Shown one piece after another: positions 15,722 through 25,504 of a stretch of 64,000 nucleotides of DNA (within the stretch, counting starts at the first letter, position 1; every line of letters starts with the position of its first letter). The notes under the pieces were generated by a model. That model searched no databases. It was not told where the DNA came from and saw only the letters and a list, made by a program, of their open reading frames with translations. The DNA is taken from assembly GCF_025370755.1 (NCBI RefSeq), contig NZ_JAMXFC010000019.1:1-64000 (forward strand). Direction: 5' to 3'. This DNA is from Laspinema sp. D2d (GTDB lineage Bacteria > Cyanobacteriota > Cyanobacteriia > Cyanobacteriales > Laspinemataceae). A program made the translations under genes and the position numbers.

Positions 15722-16254
15722 TTATAATCATTTTGATATATCCAGGCTACAGTATAGCTTAATTGATTAAATTTTGTTAAGTTTATGGGTGATGCCCAGG
15801 TGGGCCGACAGGCAGGCATGGTCCAGCTACAAGAACTCAGCCCCCACAGGCGCAGGATAAAGATGCTTTTAACATCAAAATTTAGTTATTTTGTTAAGTA
15901 TTAATAAAATGAAATCTCGGGCGATTGCCCATGTAGTTAGCGGGGCGGAGTTGGTTTGTGGAGCCAGACCCTTGAGGGTGCGGGCTTATTTTGACATCTC
16001 CACCAACTCAGATAGCCCATTAATACAACTTAAAATCAGCCCCTCAATTCCACTCACGGGTAATATTGGCGTTTTTAATTGAGCCGCCAAATCTTCTACT
16101 GTCATATTATCTAAAAACCTAGATTCTCCATGTTTTAACATGACATCCGGCAGCAAAATGGCATCGCCTAACTTTCTATTTTGCAATCCGTGGAGCAAAT
16201 CTTGACCTGTTAAAACGCCAGTCACACTCATGGTTTGTCCCCAGAAATCGCTAC
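15290..16254 (-). repeat. Direct repeat copy B: broken padR-like gene plus DUF512 C-terminus
   Basis: Partner of the block at 12515-13546, same orientation, with a ~65-bp deletion in the padR-like part. In this copy the DUF512 gene is intact and the padR-like gene is broken, the reverse of copy A. Confidence 0.85.
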
Positions 16255-17347
16255 AGAGGGCTACCATTTCTATCTGTAACCCTTCTACCGAATTTAATCG
16301 GTCTACAATCGGTTGAAAGGCTTTTTCTACGGCATTTCCCACTACCCAGGTGAATTGTCGCGGAGGAGATACGTTGGGCGGCAATAATTCCGTAGCAATT
16401 TCCTCAAATTCATCTAAGAATTGTCGGATAGAACCGACGCCGTTGCCGATTTGGGGATAGTCTTCATAGTCGGATTCTAGGGGTACTTCTTCCCCGGCAA
16501 TCAAGAACCATTCATCGGCTAACCAGGCAAAGTTAGATCCTAATTTTTTGCTGAATTTCGGTTGTAAGGCTTGCACTTGTTGGATGACTTCTCGGGCTTT
16601 TTCGGCAGTTACGGGGATGAGTTCATCTTCCTCGGGACGAAAGCGAGTTAAGCCGACGGGGACGACGGCGACGGAGGCGACGGCAGGAATATCTCCCTTA
16701 CCAAATTTAGCGAGGTCTAAGAGGGTGGTTTCGAGGTGTTTTTCATCATTAATGCCGGGACAAACAACGACTTGAGCATGAATTTGTAAGCGTTTTTGTT
16801 GAAACCACTTTAATTGGTCGAGAATCTGGCTGGCGCGAGGATTTTTTAATAAGCGAGTGCGAATTTCGGGTTCCGTGGCATGGACGGAAACATAGAGGGG
16901 AGAGAGGCGCATTTGTTCGATGCGGTTCCACTCTTTTTGACTGAGGTTGGTGAGGGTGAGGTAGGAACCGTAGAGGAAGCTGAGGCGATAGTCATCGTCT
17001 TTGAGATAGAGGGTATCTCTCATTCCTGGGGGTTTTTGGTCGATGAAGCAAAAGGGACAGCGATTATTACATTGAATCAGTCCATCAAATAAGGCGGATT
17101 CAAATTCCAGTCCCAGGTCTTCATCATAGTCTTTTTCGATTTCTACTTGATGGGTTTTGCCTCGGGTGTCGATGACTTCGAGTTCAAGGAGTTCATCGGT
17201 ACAGAGAAATTGATAATCAATTAAGTCTCGGGGTTTTTGTTGGTTGATAGAAACGATCGCATCGCCAGGTTCAAACCCAATTTCGGCAGCGATGGAGTCG
17301 GGAATCACTTTGGTAATGACGGCAGGACGGATGGCAGATTCACTCAT
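15986..17347 (-). CDS. PDZ / radical SAM / DUF512 protein (TIGR03279 family)
   Basis: 453 residues. Residues ~8-60 are a PDZ-like domain (PDSIAAEIGFEPGDAIVSIN), followed by a radical SAM core with the CNNRCPFCFIDQ cluster motif (C-x3-C-x2-C, ~90-102) and the DUF512 domain (~235-450). The family is nearly universal in cyanobacteria; the iron-sulfur centre and SAM use are predicted but no reaction is established. The last 81 residues are duplicated as a fragment at 13278-13546. It lies 82 bp downstream of the giant kinase gene, same strand. Confidence 0.88.
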   Translation of the reverse strand: MSESAIRPAVITKVIPDSIAAEIGFEPGDAIVSINQQKPRDLIDYQFLCTDELLELEVIDTRGKTHQVEIEKDYDEDLGLEFESALFDGLIQCNNRCPFCFIDQKPPGMRDTLYLKDDDYRLSFLYGSYLTLTNLSQKEWNRIEQMRLSPLYVSVHATEPEIRTRLLKNPRASQILDQLKWFQQKRLQIHAQVVVCPGINDEKHLETTLLDLAKFGKGDIPAVASVAVVPVGLTRFRPEEDELIPVTAEKAREVIQQVQALQPKFSKKLGSNFAWLADEWFLIAGEEVPLESDYEDYPQIGNGVGSIRQFLDEFEEIATELLPPNVSPPRQFTWVVGNAVEKAFQPIVDRLNSVEGLQIEMVALCSDFWGQTMSVTGVLTGQDLLHGLQNRKLGDAILLPDVMLKHGESRFLDNMTVEDLAAQLKTPILPVSGIEGLILSCINGLSELVEMSK

Positions 17348-17428
17348 GGAATTTTAGCGAGTCAGGTAGATGTTGGGTGGATTTTAAACCCCGGTAGCTT
17401 AAAGAAACCGGGTTTTGAATAGGCTGGG

Positions 17429-20400
17429 TTAACTAAACCTTGTGCGCGGTTGCAGGGGAATCTCCATCACAAATTCGGTTCCGCTTCCCGGTGCACTGGT
17501 ACAGGTGAGTTCCCCCCCATGTGCTTCGACAACAATTTGATAGCTAATGGATAACCCTAAACCCGTCCCGGAACCCACAGGTTTGGTGGTGAAAAAGGGG
17601 TCGAAAATCCGCCTCAAGACTTCATCACTCATTCCTGGACCATTATCGGAAATACGAACGATCGCCGAGTTGCGACTACTGAGTTCGGTATGAATCTGAA
17701 TCGTGGGTGTCGCTGTATTTTCGTCTTTTTCTAAGGCATAAATCGCATTACTCAAAATATTCATAAACACCTGATTCAGTTCCGAGGCGTAACAGGTGAC
17801 CCGGGGTAAGGTGCCATAGTTTTCTATAACCTGAATTCCTCGCTGTTCTCCTTCGCATCGCAGTCGCGGTTGCAAAATCATCAAGGTACTTTGGATACCT
17901 TCATGAATGTCTACGGGTTTCATATCCGCTTCATCATGACGGGCAAAGTTTCGTAGAGAGAGGACAATATTCCGAATCCGTTCTGCACCTCCTTTCATGG
18001 AATCAAGCAGTTTCTGCAAGTCTTCGACCAGAAATTCTAGGTCGAGTTCTTCCAAGGTTTCGGTGATAATTGGGGTGGGATTAGGGTATTCCTGCTGATA
18101 AGTTTCAATTAAATTCAGCAGTTCTTGAACATATTGGGACGCAGGGGTGAGGTTGCCATAAATGAATCCAACGGGATTATTAATCTCATGAGCTACACCG
18201 GCGACCATTTGTCCGAGTCCAGACATTTTTTCGCTTTGAATCAGTTGTGCTTGGGTGCGTTGCAGTTCATGTAAAGTTTGTTCGAGGCGGGTATTTTTTT
18301 CGTTTAACTCCTGAGTTCGTTGTTGGACTTTTTGCTCAACAGAAGCATATAAGAGGGCATTTTCTAGGGAAATTGCGGCTTGTGCGGAAAGGAGTCTTAA
18401 GACTTCTAAACGGTTGCTGGTAAAAGCTCCAGTTGTGAGATTATTTTCTAAGTAGAGGATGCCAATTAATTGACCGCGATCGAGGATAGGGAGACACAGA
18501 ACCGATTTTAAGTTATGGGAAATAATATACGGATCAGCGGTGAATTTGCCTTCAGTGGCGGCATCGGTGAGGACGACATCGGATTTGGTCCGTTCAACAT
18601 AGTTGATGATGGTGACGGGGACTTGATCCGGTTCCAGCGATCGCCCTCCCAGGGTTCCCGGTGCAGATTCAGCGATAATAACTTCTTCGCGATCAACGGA
18701 TGCTTCAGCGGCGATTGTGAGTTTACCTTCTGCGGGTAAGATTAAACAGCCTTTTTGTGCACCGGCATTTTCGATGGAGATTTTCATCAATTTTGCCAGC
18801 AATTTATCCAAGACAATTTCTCCAGAAATGGCTTGGGATGCTTTCATCACTGAGGCTAAATCGAGGATACCGGCATGATTGTCCGTGGTGGTATGAATCG
18901 CTGTGGTTCGCGTGTCGATCGCCCCAGGATTCCCCGGGGCTTTAGTCAGTAATTGCGGATAAATCGCCTCTAGTTCAGTGACTTTTCTCACTGCACCCCA
19001 GCGTTGATATCCATAGTAGGCTTCTCGCAAATGAACTCGGCCATATTTTTGTTTATTCCGTTGGAACCAATATTGTGCCGCCAGTTCGTTGGCTAAAGCT
19101 TCGTTCTGGATAAACTCATATTTGCGGGCGGATTCTATAGCGCGATCGTACAAGTCAAGGGCTTCCTCTTCATCTCCCGCAATTCGGGCGAGTTCCGCTG
19201 CCACTAACAGATATTTATGCTCAAAGTTATCGGGACAATTTTCAGCCCAAACTTTCATCTGTTGTTGATTAGCGGCGATTTTTTGCTCATATTCCGCTTG
19301 TTCTTCTGGTGATGCTTTTGCATAGAGTGAACAAAACAGCAGCGATTGATAAAAATTATAGTCGGTCGTAGGCAGAGTGCCGGTAATATACAGCAGATAT
19401 TTTTCCGCTTCTAAGGCACAATTCTTGGCTTCTTCTAGGCGATTATAGAGATAGAGTACCTGTAATTTTCGGATTAAATAATTACAGAGCGCATAAAATT
19501 TGTTGTCCTGATAACAGCCTGCCAAATACTCGGCTTCGCTGGTTTCTTCAAATGAAAATTCTAGGGGATCGGGTGTGATTTTCATTAAATTACAGAGGAT
19601 CAGTTGCAAGCCTAGGGAGAGATCACTTGAGACTTGGTTTTTGGTTTTTTGGGTAAAATGAAAACAAGAAGTTGTTTCCCTGTTAATTTGGGCTAGATTT
19701 TGGCCCTCAAAAAACCCATTGAGAAGGGTATTATTCAGAAGATATCCGGCATATTCTAAATCCCCCGATTCCAATGCGGCTTGATAGCCTTCTTTATTGA
19801 GACGATTGGATTCTTTAATGTGTTTAAACCAGAAGCTCAAGCAATTAGCAAATCCAGCGCAAGCCTTACCTTTCAGTTCAAGGCTTCCCCATTTTTCAAT
19901 CAAATTTAGGGCTAATAATCCAAATTCATAGCCGGATTTATAGTCTCCGAAAACTGAATTTAGCAATACTCCGTAGTTAGTATAAGAAATACAAGACTCT
20001 GGGATACTGCCATATTCCAGAGAAAGATTCACCCCTTTGAGGACGATCGCCGTCCAAAGTTGCGGGTCAATCAAGTAGGCTGGAGCTGCAACAGTGGTGA
20101 GCAGTTTTAAAGCTATTTTGGTCTCGGGGCGAGTGGTTTGAGGTTCATCGATTAACCGGGCAATCTCTTTTCCTTCCCATTTGGATTTTGCCGCGACAAA
20201 TTCGGCCCCGATCGCCGTGGGGATATCGGTTTCTGGTAGTTCAATTCCCAGGAGTGCAAGGGCTTTCCGTCCGGTTTGTATCCCTTGGCTATATTCACCG
20301 CGCAAGACATATTGAAGTAACAGAAGATTGTTGACTTCTGCCTTTTCTAAAACTGAGTGAGTCCGGTTGAGGGTTTCCTTAATAAAAGTTTCGGATTCTT

Positions 20401-22834
20401 CAAAATTGCCATTGAGGTATTCCACCAATGAGCGTTGTTTATAGAGTTCCAAGGCTAACTCATAATCGCCGTCCCAAATGGTGTCGGTGAGACGGTCCAT
20501 CCCCGCTTTTAAATATTGCTGGGCGGCGACATAGGCGGTGGCATTTTTAGCTTTTTTGGCCGCTTCTAAATTTAAAGTCGCCAATTCGATGATTTCTGCC
20601 TCTTCATCAATCAGCGATCGGCCTACATTCAAATGATCCACCAGTTCAAAGATTTTATCGGACCAATATTCTTCCGGGGTACTGGCGACTAACATCCGGC
20701 CAATTTGCAGGTGAACTGCCTTTTTTTGCGAGTCTTCAATTAAAGCATAAGCCGCCTGCTGTACTCGGTCATGTAAAAACTTGTAACTCAGAATTAATAG
20801 CGGATTAATCGAACTGGGATCCGTGACTTCTTCTGGGGTAATGGGTAGGATTAATCCCTCTGCGATCGCCGGAGACATATCGGAAAAAGTTCCAAATGAT
20901 TCCTTAGCATAAATTAAGGACAAGGTATTTAAGTCAAATTGGTTCCCTAAACAGGACCCTAACCGTAAAACCTCTTGGGTCGCTTCCGGTAACTTCCGCA
21001 ATTTGCTGACCATCAATTCGACCACATTATCTGTAATCCCTACTGCCTTAATTTGGTCGATATCCCATTGCCATCCTCCAATTTGGTTGGTACCGGCATT
21101 GGGATTAAACGTGAGCAAATTTTCCTGATACAGGGTCTTCAAAAATTGATTGACAAAGAAGGGATTCCCTTGGGTTTTCTGCACCACCAATTCCGCCAAA
21201 GGTTGTACCGTGGTCCGGTCCTGATGCAACGTCTCACTAATTAGTTGGGTGATTTGGTCAATTCCCAACGGTGTTAAAGTCATTTGATTAATGGTCGCCC
21301 CTTGTTTGCGCAATCCATCCAAGGTGAGGGTCAATGGATGCGTGGGGTTGACTTCGTTATCCCGATAAGCTCCAATGGGAAATAGATACCGGGTCTGTTC
21401 ATCAGTCATCATTAACTCAATGAGCTTGAGTGTTGCAGAATCTGCCCACTGCAAATCATCTAGGAAAATAACTAACGGATGTTGTTGGGTGCAGAAGACG
21501 CGAATAAAGTTTTGAAAAACTAAATTAAATCGGTTTTGAGATTCACTCGGACCCAGTTGATTGACGGGATGCTGAGGACCAATAATTAGCTCAACTTCTG
21601 GAATAACATCAATAATAATTTGACCGTTAGAACCGAGGGCATTTAAAAGATTCCCTTTCCAAACCTTTAGCTTTTTTTCGCTTTCGGTCAAGAGTTGTTC
21701 GACTAAATCAGAAAAGGCACTAACGATCGCTGAGTAGGGAACATATCGCTGGAATTGGTCAAATTTCCCAGAAATAAAGTAGCCTTTTTTCTGATTAATT
21801 TTATGTTTAATTTCATCAACTAACGCTGATTTTCCAATCCCCGAATATCCCCCCACTAAAATCATTTCTGTATGGCCGCCCATGACCCGCTCAAAAGCAT
21901 TCATAAATCGTTCGATTTCCGATTGCCTACCATACAATTTTTTGGGAATTTGAAATTTATCGGAAATATCCAGCCTTCCTAGGGGGAACTCGGAAATGGT
22001 CCCGGTGGTTCTCAGTTGGCTGAGACATTCCTCTAAATCAGCTTTTAACCCCCAGGCACTTTGATAGCGGTCTTCGGGACTTTTAGCTAATAATTTGAGG
22101 ATAATGTCCGAAAGAGCTTTGGGCACCTCTGGGTTATGGTGATGAGGGGGAACTGGCTCGATCGCAATGTGACAATGGACTAATTCGATCGCATCGGTGG
22201 TTTCAAAGGGCAGGCGATCGCTCAAAAGTTCATACAGCGTTACCCCCAATGAGTAAAAATCACTGCGGCGATCGAGCGATCGGTTCATTCTGCCAGTTTG
22301 TTCTGGGGACATATAAGCCAAAGTCCCCTCTAAAGCCGCAGACTTTTCCACGGTAGGATGTTCTCGGGTCAATACCGTAGAGATACTAAAATCGATGACT
22401 TTCAATTGTCCCGTAACCGGGTTATAGGCGATATTCGCTGGATTAATATCTTTGTGAATAATATTAGCCGAGTGGAGTTCGGCTAAACTTTCGGCAATTT
22501 TAATGGTCAGGTTGAGAAATCCCAGAAGGGTAAATTTTTGGGATGTAATGAGTTGTCTTAAGGATTCTCCCCCAAAATCCTCTAAACTCATCATTAAGGT
22601 ATTTTGATACTTTTCCAGGCTATACGCTTTAATAACCCCATTTAAATTAAAAGAGCGAATTAATTCATATTCTTGTTGATAACTGGCGAGTTCTTGGTCC
22701 GTGGGATAGTCTTTATGGAGAACTTTCAGGATAACGGGTTGTCCATCGAACTCTCGGCGTCCTCGATAGACCAGGGTATTGGAACTTTCATAAATTTTGG
22801 CAAGAATTTGATAGCCTGGAACTGATAGCATCAT
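17429..22834 (-). CDS. Multi-domain Ser/Thr kinase - AAA ATPase - GAF - histidine kinase
   Basis: 1801 residues from the ATG at 22834, preceded by AAGGGAGA; an upstream ATG would add 18. Order: Ser/Thr kinase (~1-270) with ILKVL lysine, HKDINPANI catalytic loop (~128) and DFS in place of DFG (~146); an AAA/ATPase (~290-560) with Walker A GGYSGIGKSAL (~333) and Walker B VIFLDDLQWAD (~461); a long alpha-helical TPR-like region (~560-1300); GAF (~1330-1490); coiled coil; HisKA with VAHEINNPVGF (~1550); HATPase with N box near 1690, DNGPGMS and GTGLGLS. Such hybrid kinases are widespread in filamentous cyanobacteria and are thought to join Ser/Thr and His phosphorylation to a ligand sensed by GAF. 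No transmembrane segment is evident, and no receiver is encoded beside it. Confidence 0.93.
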   Translation of the reverse strand: MMLSVPGYQILAKIYESSNTLVYRGRREFDGQPVILKVLHKDYPTDQELASYQQEYELIRSFNLNGVIKAYSLEKYQNTLMMSLEDFGGESLRQLITSQKFTLLGFLNLTIKIAESLAELHSANIIHKDINPANIAYNPVTGQLKVIDFSISTVLTREHPTVEKSAALEGTLAYMSPEQTGRMNRSLDRRSDFYSLGVTLYELLSDRLPFETTDAIELVHCHIAIEPVPPHHHNPEVPKALSDIILKLLAKSPEDRYQSAWGLKADLEECLSQLRTTGTISEFPLGRLDISDKFQIPKKLYGRQSEIERFMNAFERVMGGHTEMILVGGYSGIGKSALVDEIKHKINQKKGYFISGKFDQFQRYVPYSAIVSAFSDLVEQLLTESEKKLKVWKGNLLNALGSNGQIIIDVIPEVELIIGPQHPVNQLGPSESQNRFNLVFQNFIRVFCTQQHPLVIFLDDLQWADSATLKLIELMMTDEQTRYLFPIGAYRDNEVNPTHPLTLTLDGLRKQGATINQMTLTPLGIDQITQLISETLHQDRTTVQPLAELVVQKTQGNPFFVNQFLKTLYQENLLTFNPNAGTNQIGGWQWDIDQIKAVGITDNVVELMVSKLRKLPEATQEVLRLGSCLGNQFDLNTLSLIYAKESFGTFSDMSPAIAEGLILPITPEEVTDPSSINPLLILSYKFLHDRVQQAAYALIEDSQKKAVHLQIGRMLVASTPEEYWSDKIFELVDHLNVGRSLIDEEAEIIELATLNLEAAKKAKNATAYVAAQQYLKAGMDRLTDTIWDGDYELALELYKQRSLVEYLNGNFEESETFIKETLNRTHSVLEKAEVNNLLLLQYVLRGEYSQGIQTGRKALALLGIELPETDIPTAIGAEFVAAKSKWEGKEIARLIDEPQTTRPETKIALKLLTTVAAPAYLIDPQLWTAIVLKGVNLSLEYGSIPESCISYTNYGVLLNSVFGDYKSGYEFGLLALNLIEKWGSLELKGKACAGFANCLSFWFKHIKESNRLNKEGYQAALESGDLEYAGYLLNNTLLNGFFEGQNLAQINRETTSCFHFTQKTKNQVSSDLSLGLQLILCNLMKITPDPLEFSFEETSEAEYLAGCYQDNKFYALCNYLIRKLQVLYLYNRLEEAKNCALEAEKYLLYITGTLPTTDYNFYQSLLFCSLYAKASPEEQAEYEQKIAANQQQMKVWAENCPDNFEHKYLLVAAELARIAGDEEEALDLYDRAIESARKYEFIQNEALANELAAQYWFQRNKQKYGRVHLREAYYGYQRWGAVRKVTELEAIYPQLLTKAPGNPGAIDTRTTAIHTTTDNHAGILDLASVMKASQAISGEIVLDKLLAKLMKISIENAGAQKGCLILPAEGKLTIAAEASVDREEVIIAESAPGTLGGRSLEPDQVPVTIINYVERTKSDVVLTDAATEGKFTADPYIISHNLKSVLCLPILDRGQLIGILYLENNLTTGAFTSNRLEVLRLLSAQAAISLENALLYASVEQKVQQRTQELNEKNTRLEQTLHELQRTQAQLIQSEKMSGLGQMVAGVAHEINNPVGFIYGNLTPASQYVQELLNLIETYQQEYPNPTPIITETLEELDLEFLVEDLQKLLDSMKGGAERIRNIVLSLRNFARHDEADMKPVDIHEGIQSTLMILQPRLRCEGEQRGIQVIENYGTLPRVTCYASELNQVFMNILSNAIYALEKDENTATPTIQIHTELSSRNSAIVRISDNGPGMSDEVLRRIFDPFFTTKPVGSGTGLGLSISYQIVVEAHGGELTCTSAPGSGTEFVMEIPLQPRTRFS

Positions 22835-23093
22835 TCCGTTCTCCCTTAGAATCTGCTGCTTCCCTATTATATGCTTAGTCCATGCCAAACTATCAAATCT
22901 CCCCCTTGTAGTGGGGTTAAGTACAAGATGGGGTTGTAAATTACCTCAGATTGATCGGTTATTGCTTTGATCAACCCGTTATCTGTCTGAGGTACGGTAA
23001 CGTGGATGGCATGGAATAACCCAATCAACCTATTCTTTTCTGCCCCTCCCTTAAACCCTTGGAAATGAGCAGACTGGCCTTCTGTACCCTGAA

Positions 23094-24194
23094 CTAGGGT
23101 TGTATCCAACCCAAAGCCAGCGTAATTAAAATGACACAGCCAAAGGCTATTCGATACCAAATAAAAACCCAGGTACTCTGGGTTTTTAAGAAATTAATCA
23201 GCCATGCGATGGAAAGATAAGAAAAGAGGGCGGATGAAATTAATCCTCCCACCAGAGGGACCATGCCGATGTTGTCCAAATTAGAGGTCAACAGATCCTT
23301 GAGTTCGACTAATCCAGCTAAGGTAATCGCAGGAATGCCCAGCAAAAAGGAAAACCGGGCGGCAGTGGTGCGATCTAATCCCATGAATAATCCGGCAGTA
23401 ATGGTAGAACCGGACCGAGAGAACCCAGGAACCAAGGCGAGGACCTGGGCGAGTCCCATTAATAGACCATCTTGAAGACTCAGTTGCCCAAAGTTGCGTT
23501 TTCGCGTCCCAAACCGTTCAGCAATCCCGAGCAAAATTGCCATTAAGATGGAGACAACGCCGATCGCGGTGATAGTCCGAAGATTTTCCTCGTAAAACTC
23601 GGGAATCACATATTTAATAATTAACCCAAATACGATAATGGGTATCGATCCGACGAGAATGCCTAGGACAATCCGAAAGTCCTGATCATCATATTCACGT
23701 CGCACCAGGGCCCGCACGGCTCCATTGCCTAGGGTACTCAAATCAGGCCAAAAATACCAGAGCACGGACCCAATACTTCCCAGTTGCAGGATAGCGGTGA
23801 AGGCAACGCCGGGATCTCCCCAACCCAGGGCCACGGGGACAACTTGTAAATGGGCGGTACTGCTAATCGGGATAAATTCGGTCATTCCCTGAACGAACCC
23901 CAGGACGATCGCCTGAAATAGATTGATCGTCGTTTCCGGTTCAGTGCTCTTGATCAGATCCGAAGCAGTTTCAGTGGTTGCTAAGAGTTGGGGACTCCCA
24001 GGGAACCCAGATAGGCCATTGGTCATGTCGGTTAGGCCGCTGGATCCTAAGAGTTCGCTACTGAGTGCTTTGGTTGTACAGGCGATCGCCATGCCGAGGG
24101 CCGTGAAACTTCCTAGGGTGAAAAACTGATTGCGTGATAGTCCCATGAATTTTGCCGATGTTATCTGTCTGGAAAATCTAAACTTGACCTTCAT
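23094..24194 (-). CDS. uppP: Undecaprenyl-diphosphate phosphatase
   Basis: 366 residues, about 90 longer than typical UppP because of an N-terminal extension with a first hydrophobic segment (~25-45) and a linker. The catalytic motifs are GFVQGMTEFIPISSTAHL (~98-115) and PGFSRSGSTIT (~254). The enzyme recycles the lipid carrier for peptidoglycan and O-antigen synthesis in the plasma membrane and gives some bacitracin resistance. The start is uncertain: neither the ATG at 24194 nor the one at 24146 has a clear ribosome-binding site. It is transcribed divergently from the DUF3120 gene. Confidence 0.92.
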   Translation of the reverse strand: MKVKFRFSRQITSAKFMGLSRNQFFTLGSFTALGMAIACTTKALSSELLGSSGLTDMTNGLSGFPGSPQLLATTETASDLIKSTEPETTINLFQAIVLGFVQGMTEFIPISSTAHLQVVPVALGWGDPGVAFTAILQLGSIGSVLWYFWPDLSTLGNGAVRALVRREYDDQDFRIVLGILVGSIPIIVFGLIIKYVIPEFYEENLRTITAIGVVSILMAILLGIAERFGTRKRNFGQLSLQDGLLMGLAQVLALVPGFSRSGSTITAGLFMGLDRTTAARFSFLLGIPAITLAGLVELKDLLTSNLDNIGMVPLVGGLISSALFSYLSIAWLINFLKTQSTWVFIWYRIAFGCVILITLALGWIQP

Positions 24195-24600
24195 AGTGGA
24201 TGGATTTATTCCAGGAGAAGTTCTAAATCTTCTTTTTTCCTAGATTGTTTAAGTTGACATGAGCGTTGAGCCACTCTGCCCTAGGCTGTTGTCCCCTGTT
24301 GAGAATGCCTCAAAGCAGAACACACGCATTATATTCTCAATTGGGAATTTAAGATGTAGCAACAAGCTGGAGCGCAAAATTTTGCATTGATTCTATAAAA
24401 TCCCCGGTCATTTATGACCGATCGCCTCGGTTGGTCCGGTTTTTTCCCCAGGAATTTCAGGAATCGAGTAAAATTTAGACAGGGAAATCCCCTAGGGGGG
24501 GATATTTCTTGTGATATCTTAAATAAGATGAAGTTAAGTAAAGAATATTAAAGAATTGTTAAATCGATCCTGGTCTTCCTACACCTCCTCTGGAGCAGCC
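24195..24600. other. Divergent intergenic region with palindromes
   Basis: Regulatory space between uppP and the DUF3120 gene. It holds two perfect palindromes: GCAAAATTTTGC (24374-24385) and CGGTCA-TTTA-TGACCG (24405-24420). They may be binding sites; no known regulator is recognised. No gene seen. Confidence 0.45.
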
Positions 24601-25284
24601 GTGAAATCTGCAAGCCTTAGTCTGAATCGTTCATTTACCTCAATCGGGATCGGTCAACGGTGGCGCATATTTGCCGCTGCCGCCTTTCTGGTATCGGTCC
24701 CCGTGTTTTTTGAAGCCCCTTTAGTCCGCCATCTGCCCCTACTGGCCGTTGCCTTGAGTCTGGGGTGGTTAGGGCTGGCGCAAGTGTTGCGATCGCGAGA
24801 TGAGAGCCAGATTTGGGGTGATTTATTAATCGGATTTACCGGCAGTTGGTTGGCTGGAGCCATCTACTGGGGATGGTTTCGATGGGAACCTATGCTGCAC
24901 TTACCCCTAGAGGCGATCGGGCTACCCGTGGCTCTGTGGTGTCTGTGGCGCGGTCAACTGGCGATCGGGAGTTGGTTTTATTTAGGGTCCTTATTCGGTA
25001 CCACCGTCACCGACGTTTATTTTTATGTAGTAAACTTAATTCCGCACTGGCGACAGTTGATGCAAGTCGAACCCGAACTGGCGATTCCGATTTTTCAGAG
25101 TGCGATCGCCCTCGTCAACACCCCCTGGGGCTGTGGTTGGGCTGCGGTCCTCGGAATGCTCTTACTCGCTGTGGGGAGTTTACCCTTGCGCTCGGATCAG
25201 CTAAAATGGTGGGCGTTTGGGGGTGCAGTATTGAGTACAATTGTGGTAGACAGCTTGTTTTGGCTGGCAGCCCTAGCCGCCTAA
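24601..25284 (+). CDS. DUF3120 family membrane protein
   Basis: 227 residues from a GTG start at 24601, selected because GGAG lies seven bases upstream; a TTG at 24556 would add 15 residues without such a site. Six to seven hydrophobic helices, including FAAAAFLVSVPVFFEAPLVR and the polar motif GSLFGTTVTDVYFYVVNLIP. It matches the cyanobacterial DUF3120 family, whose members are predicted multi-pass membrane proteins of unknown function. Nothing next to it suggests a role. Confidence 0.8.
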   Translation: MKSASLSLNRSFTSIGIGQRWRIFAAAAFLVSVPVFFEAPLVRHLPLLAVALSLGWLGLAQVLRSRDESQIWGDLLIGFTGSWLAGAIYWGWFRWEPMLHLPLEAIGLPVALWCLWRGQLAIGSWFYLGSLFGTTVTDVYFYVVNLIPHWRQLMQVEPELAIPIFQSAIALVNTPWGCGWAAVLGMLLLAVGSLPLRSDQLKWWAFGGAVLSTIVVDSLFWLAALAA

Positions 25285-25504
25285 AGGGTCAATTAGAGCT
25301 TGAATATCCCCTCTTACAGGGTTAAGCATCTGACTTAAAAAGGGGTAAGCATTGTTGAAGGGGACCTGTTCCAACTGAAAAACACCCCCCCCGGAACCCA
25401 CAACTTTCCTAAAGCTTTCCTCAGAAAGGTGGTAGACCGTCAGTCTAGGGTTACTCCTTTTAAAATTAAGAGCGTTACAATTCCATAACGTTGGTGCTTA
25501 ACCT

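Noticed and set aside
22867-23160. 97-residue minus-strand frame between the giant kinase and uppP genes
   Set aside because: It overlaps the ends of both genes, has no family features, and reads like chance.
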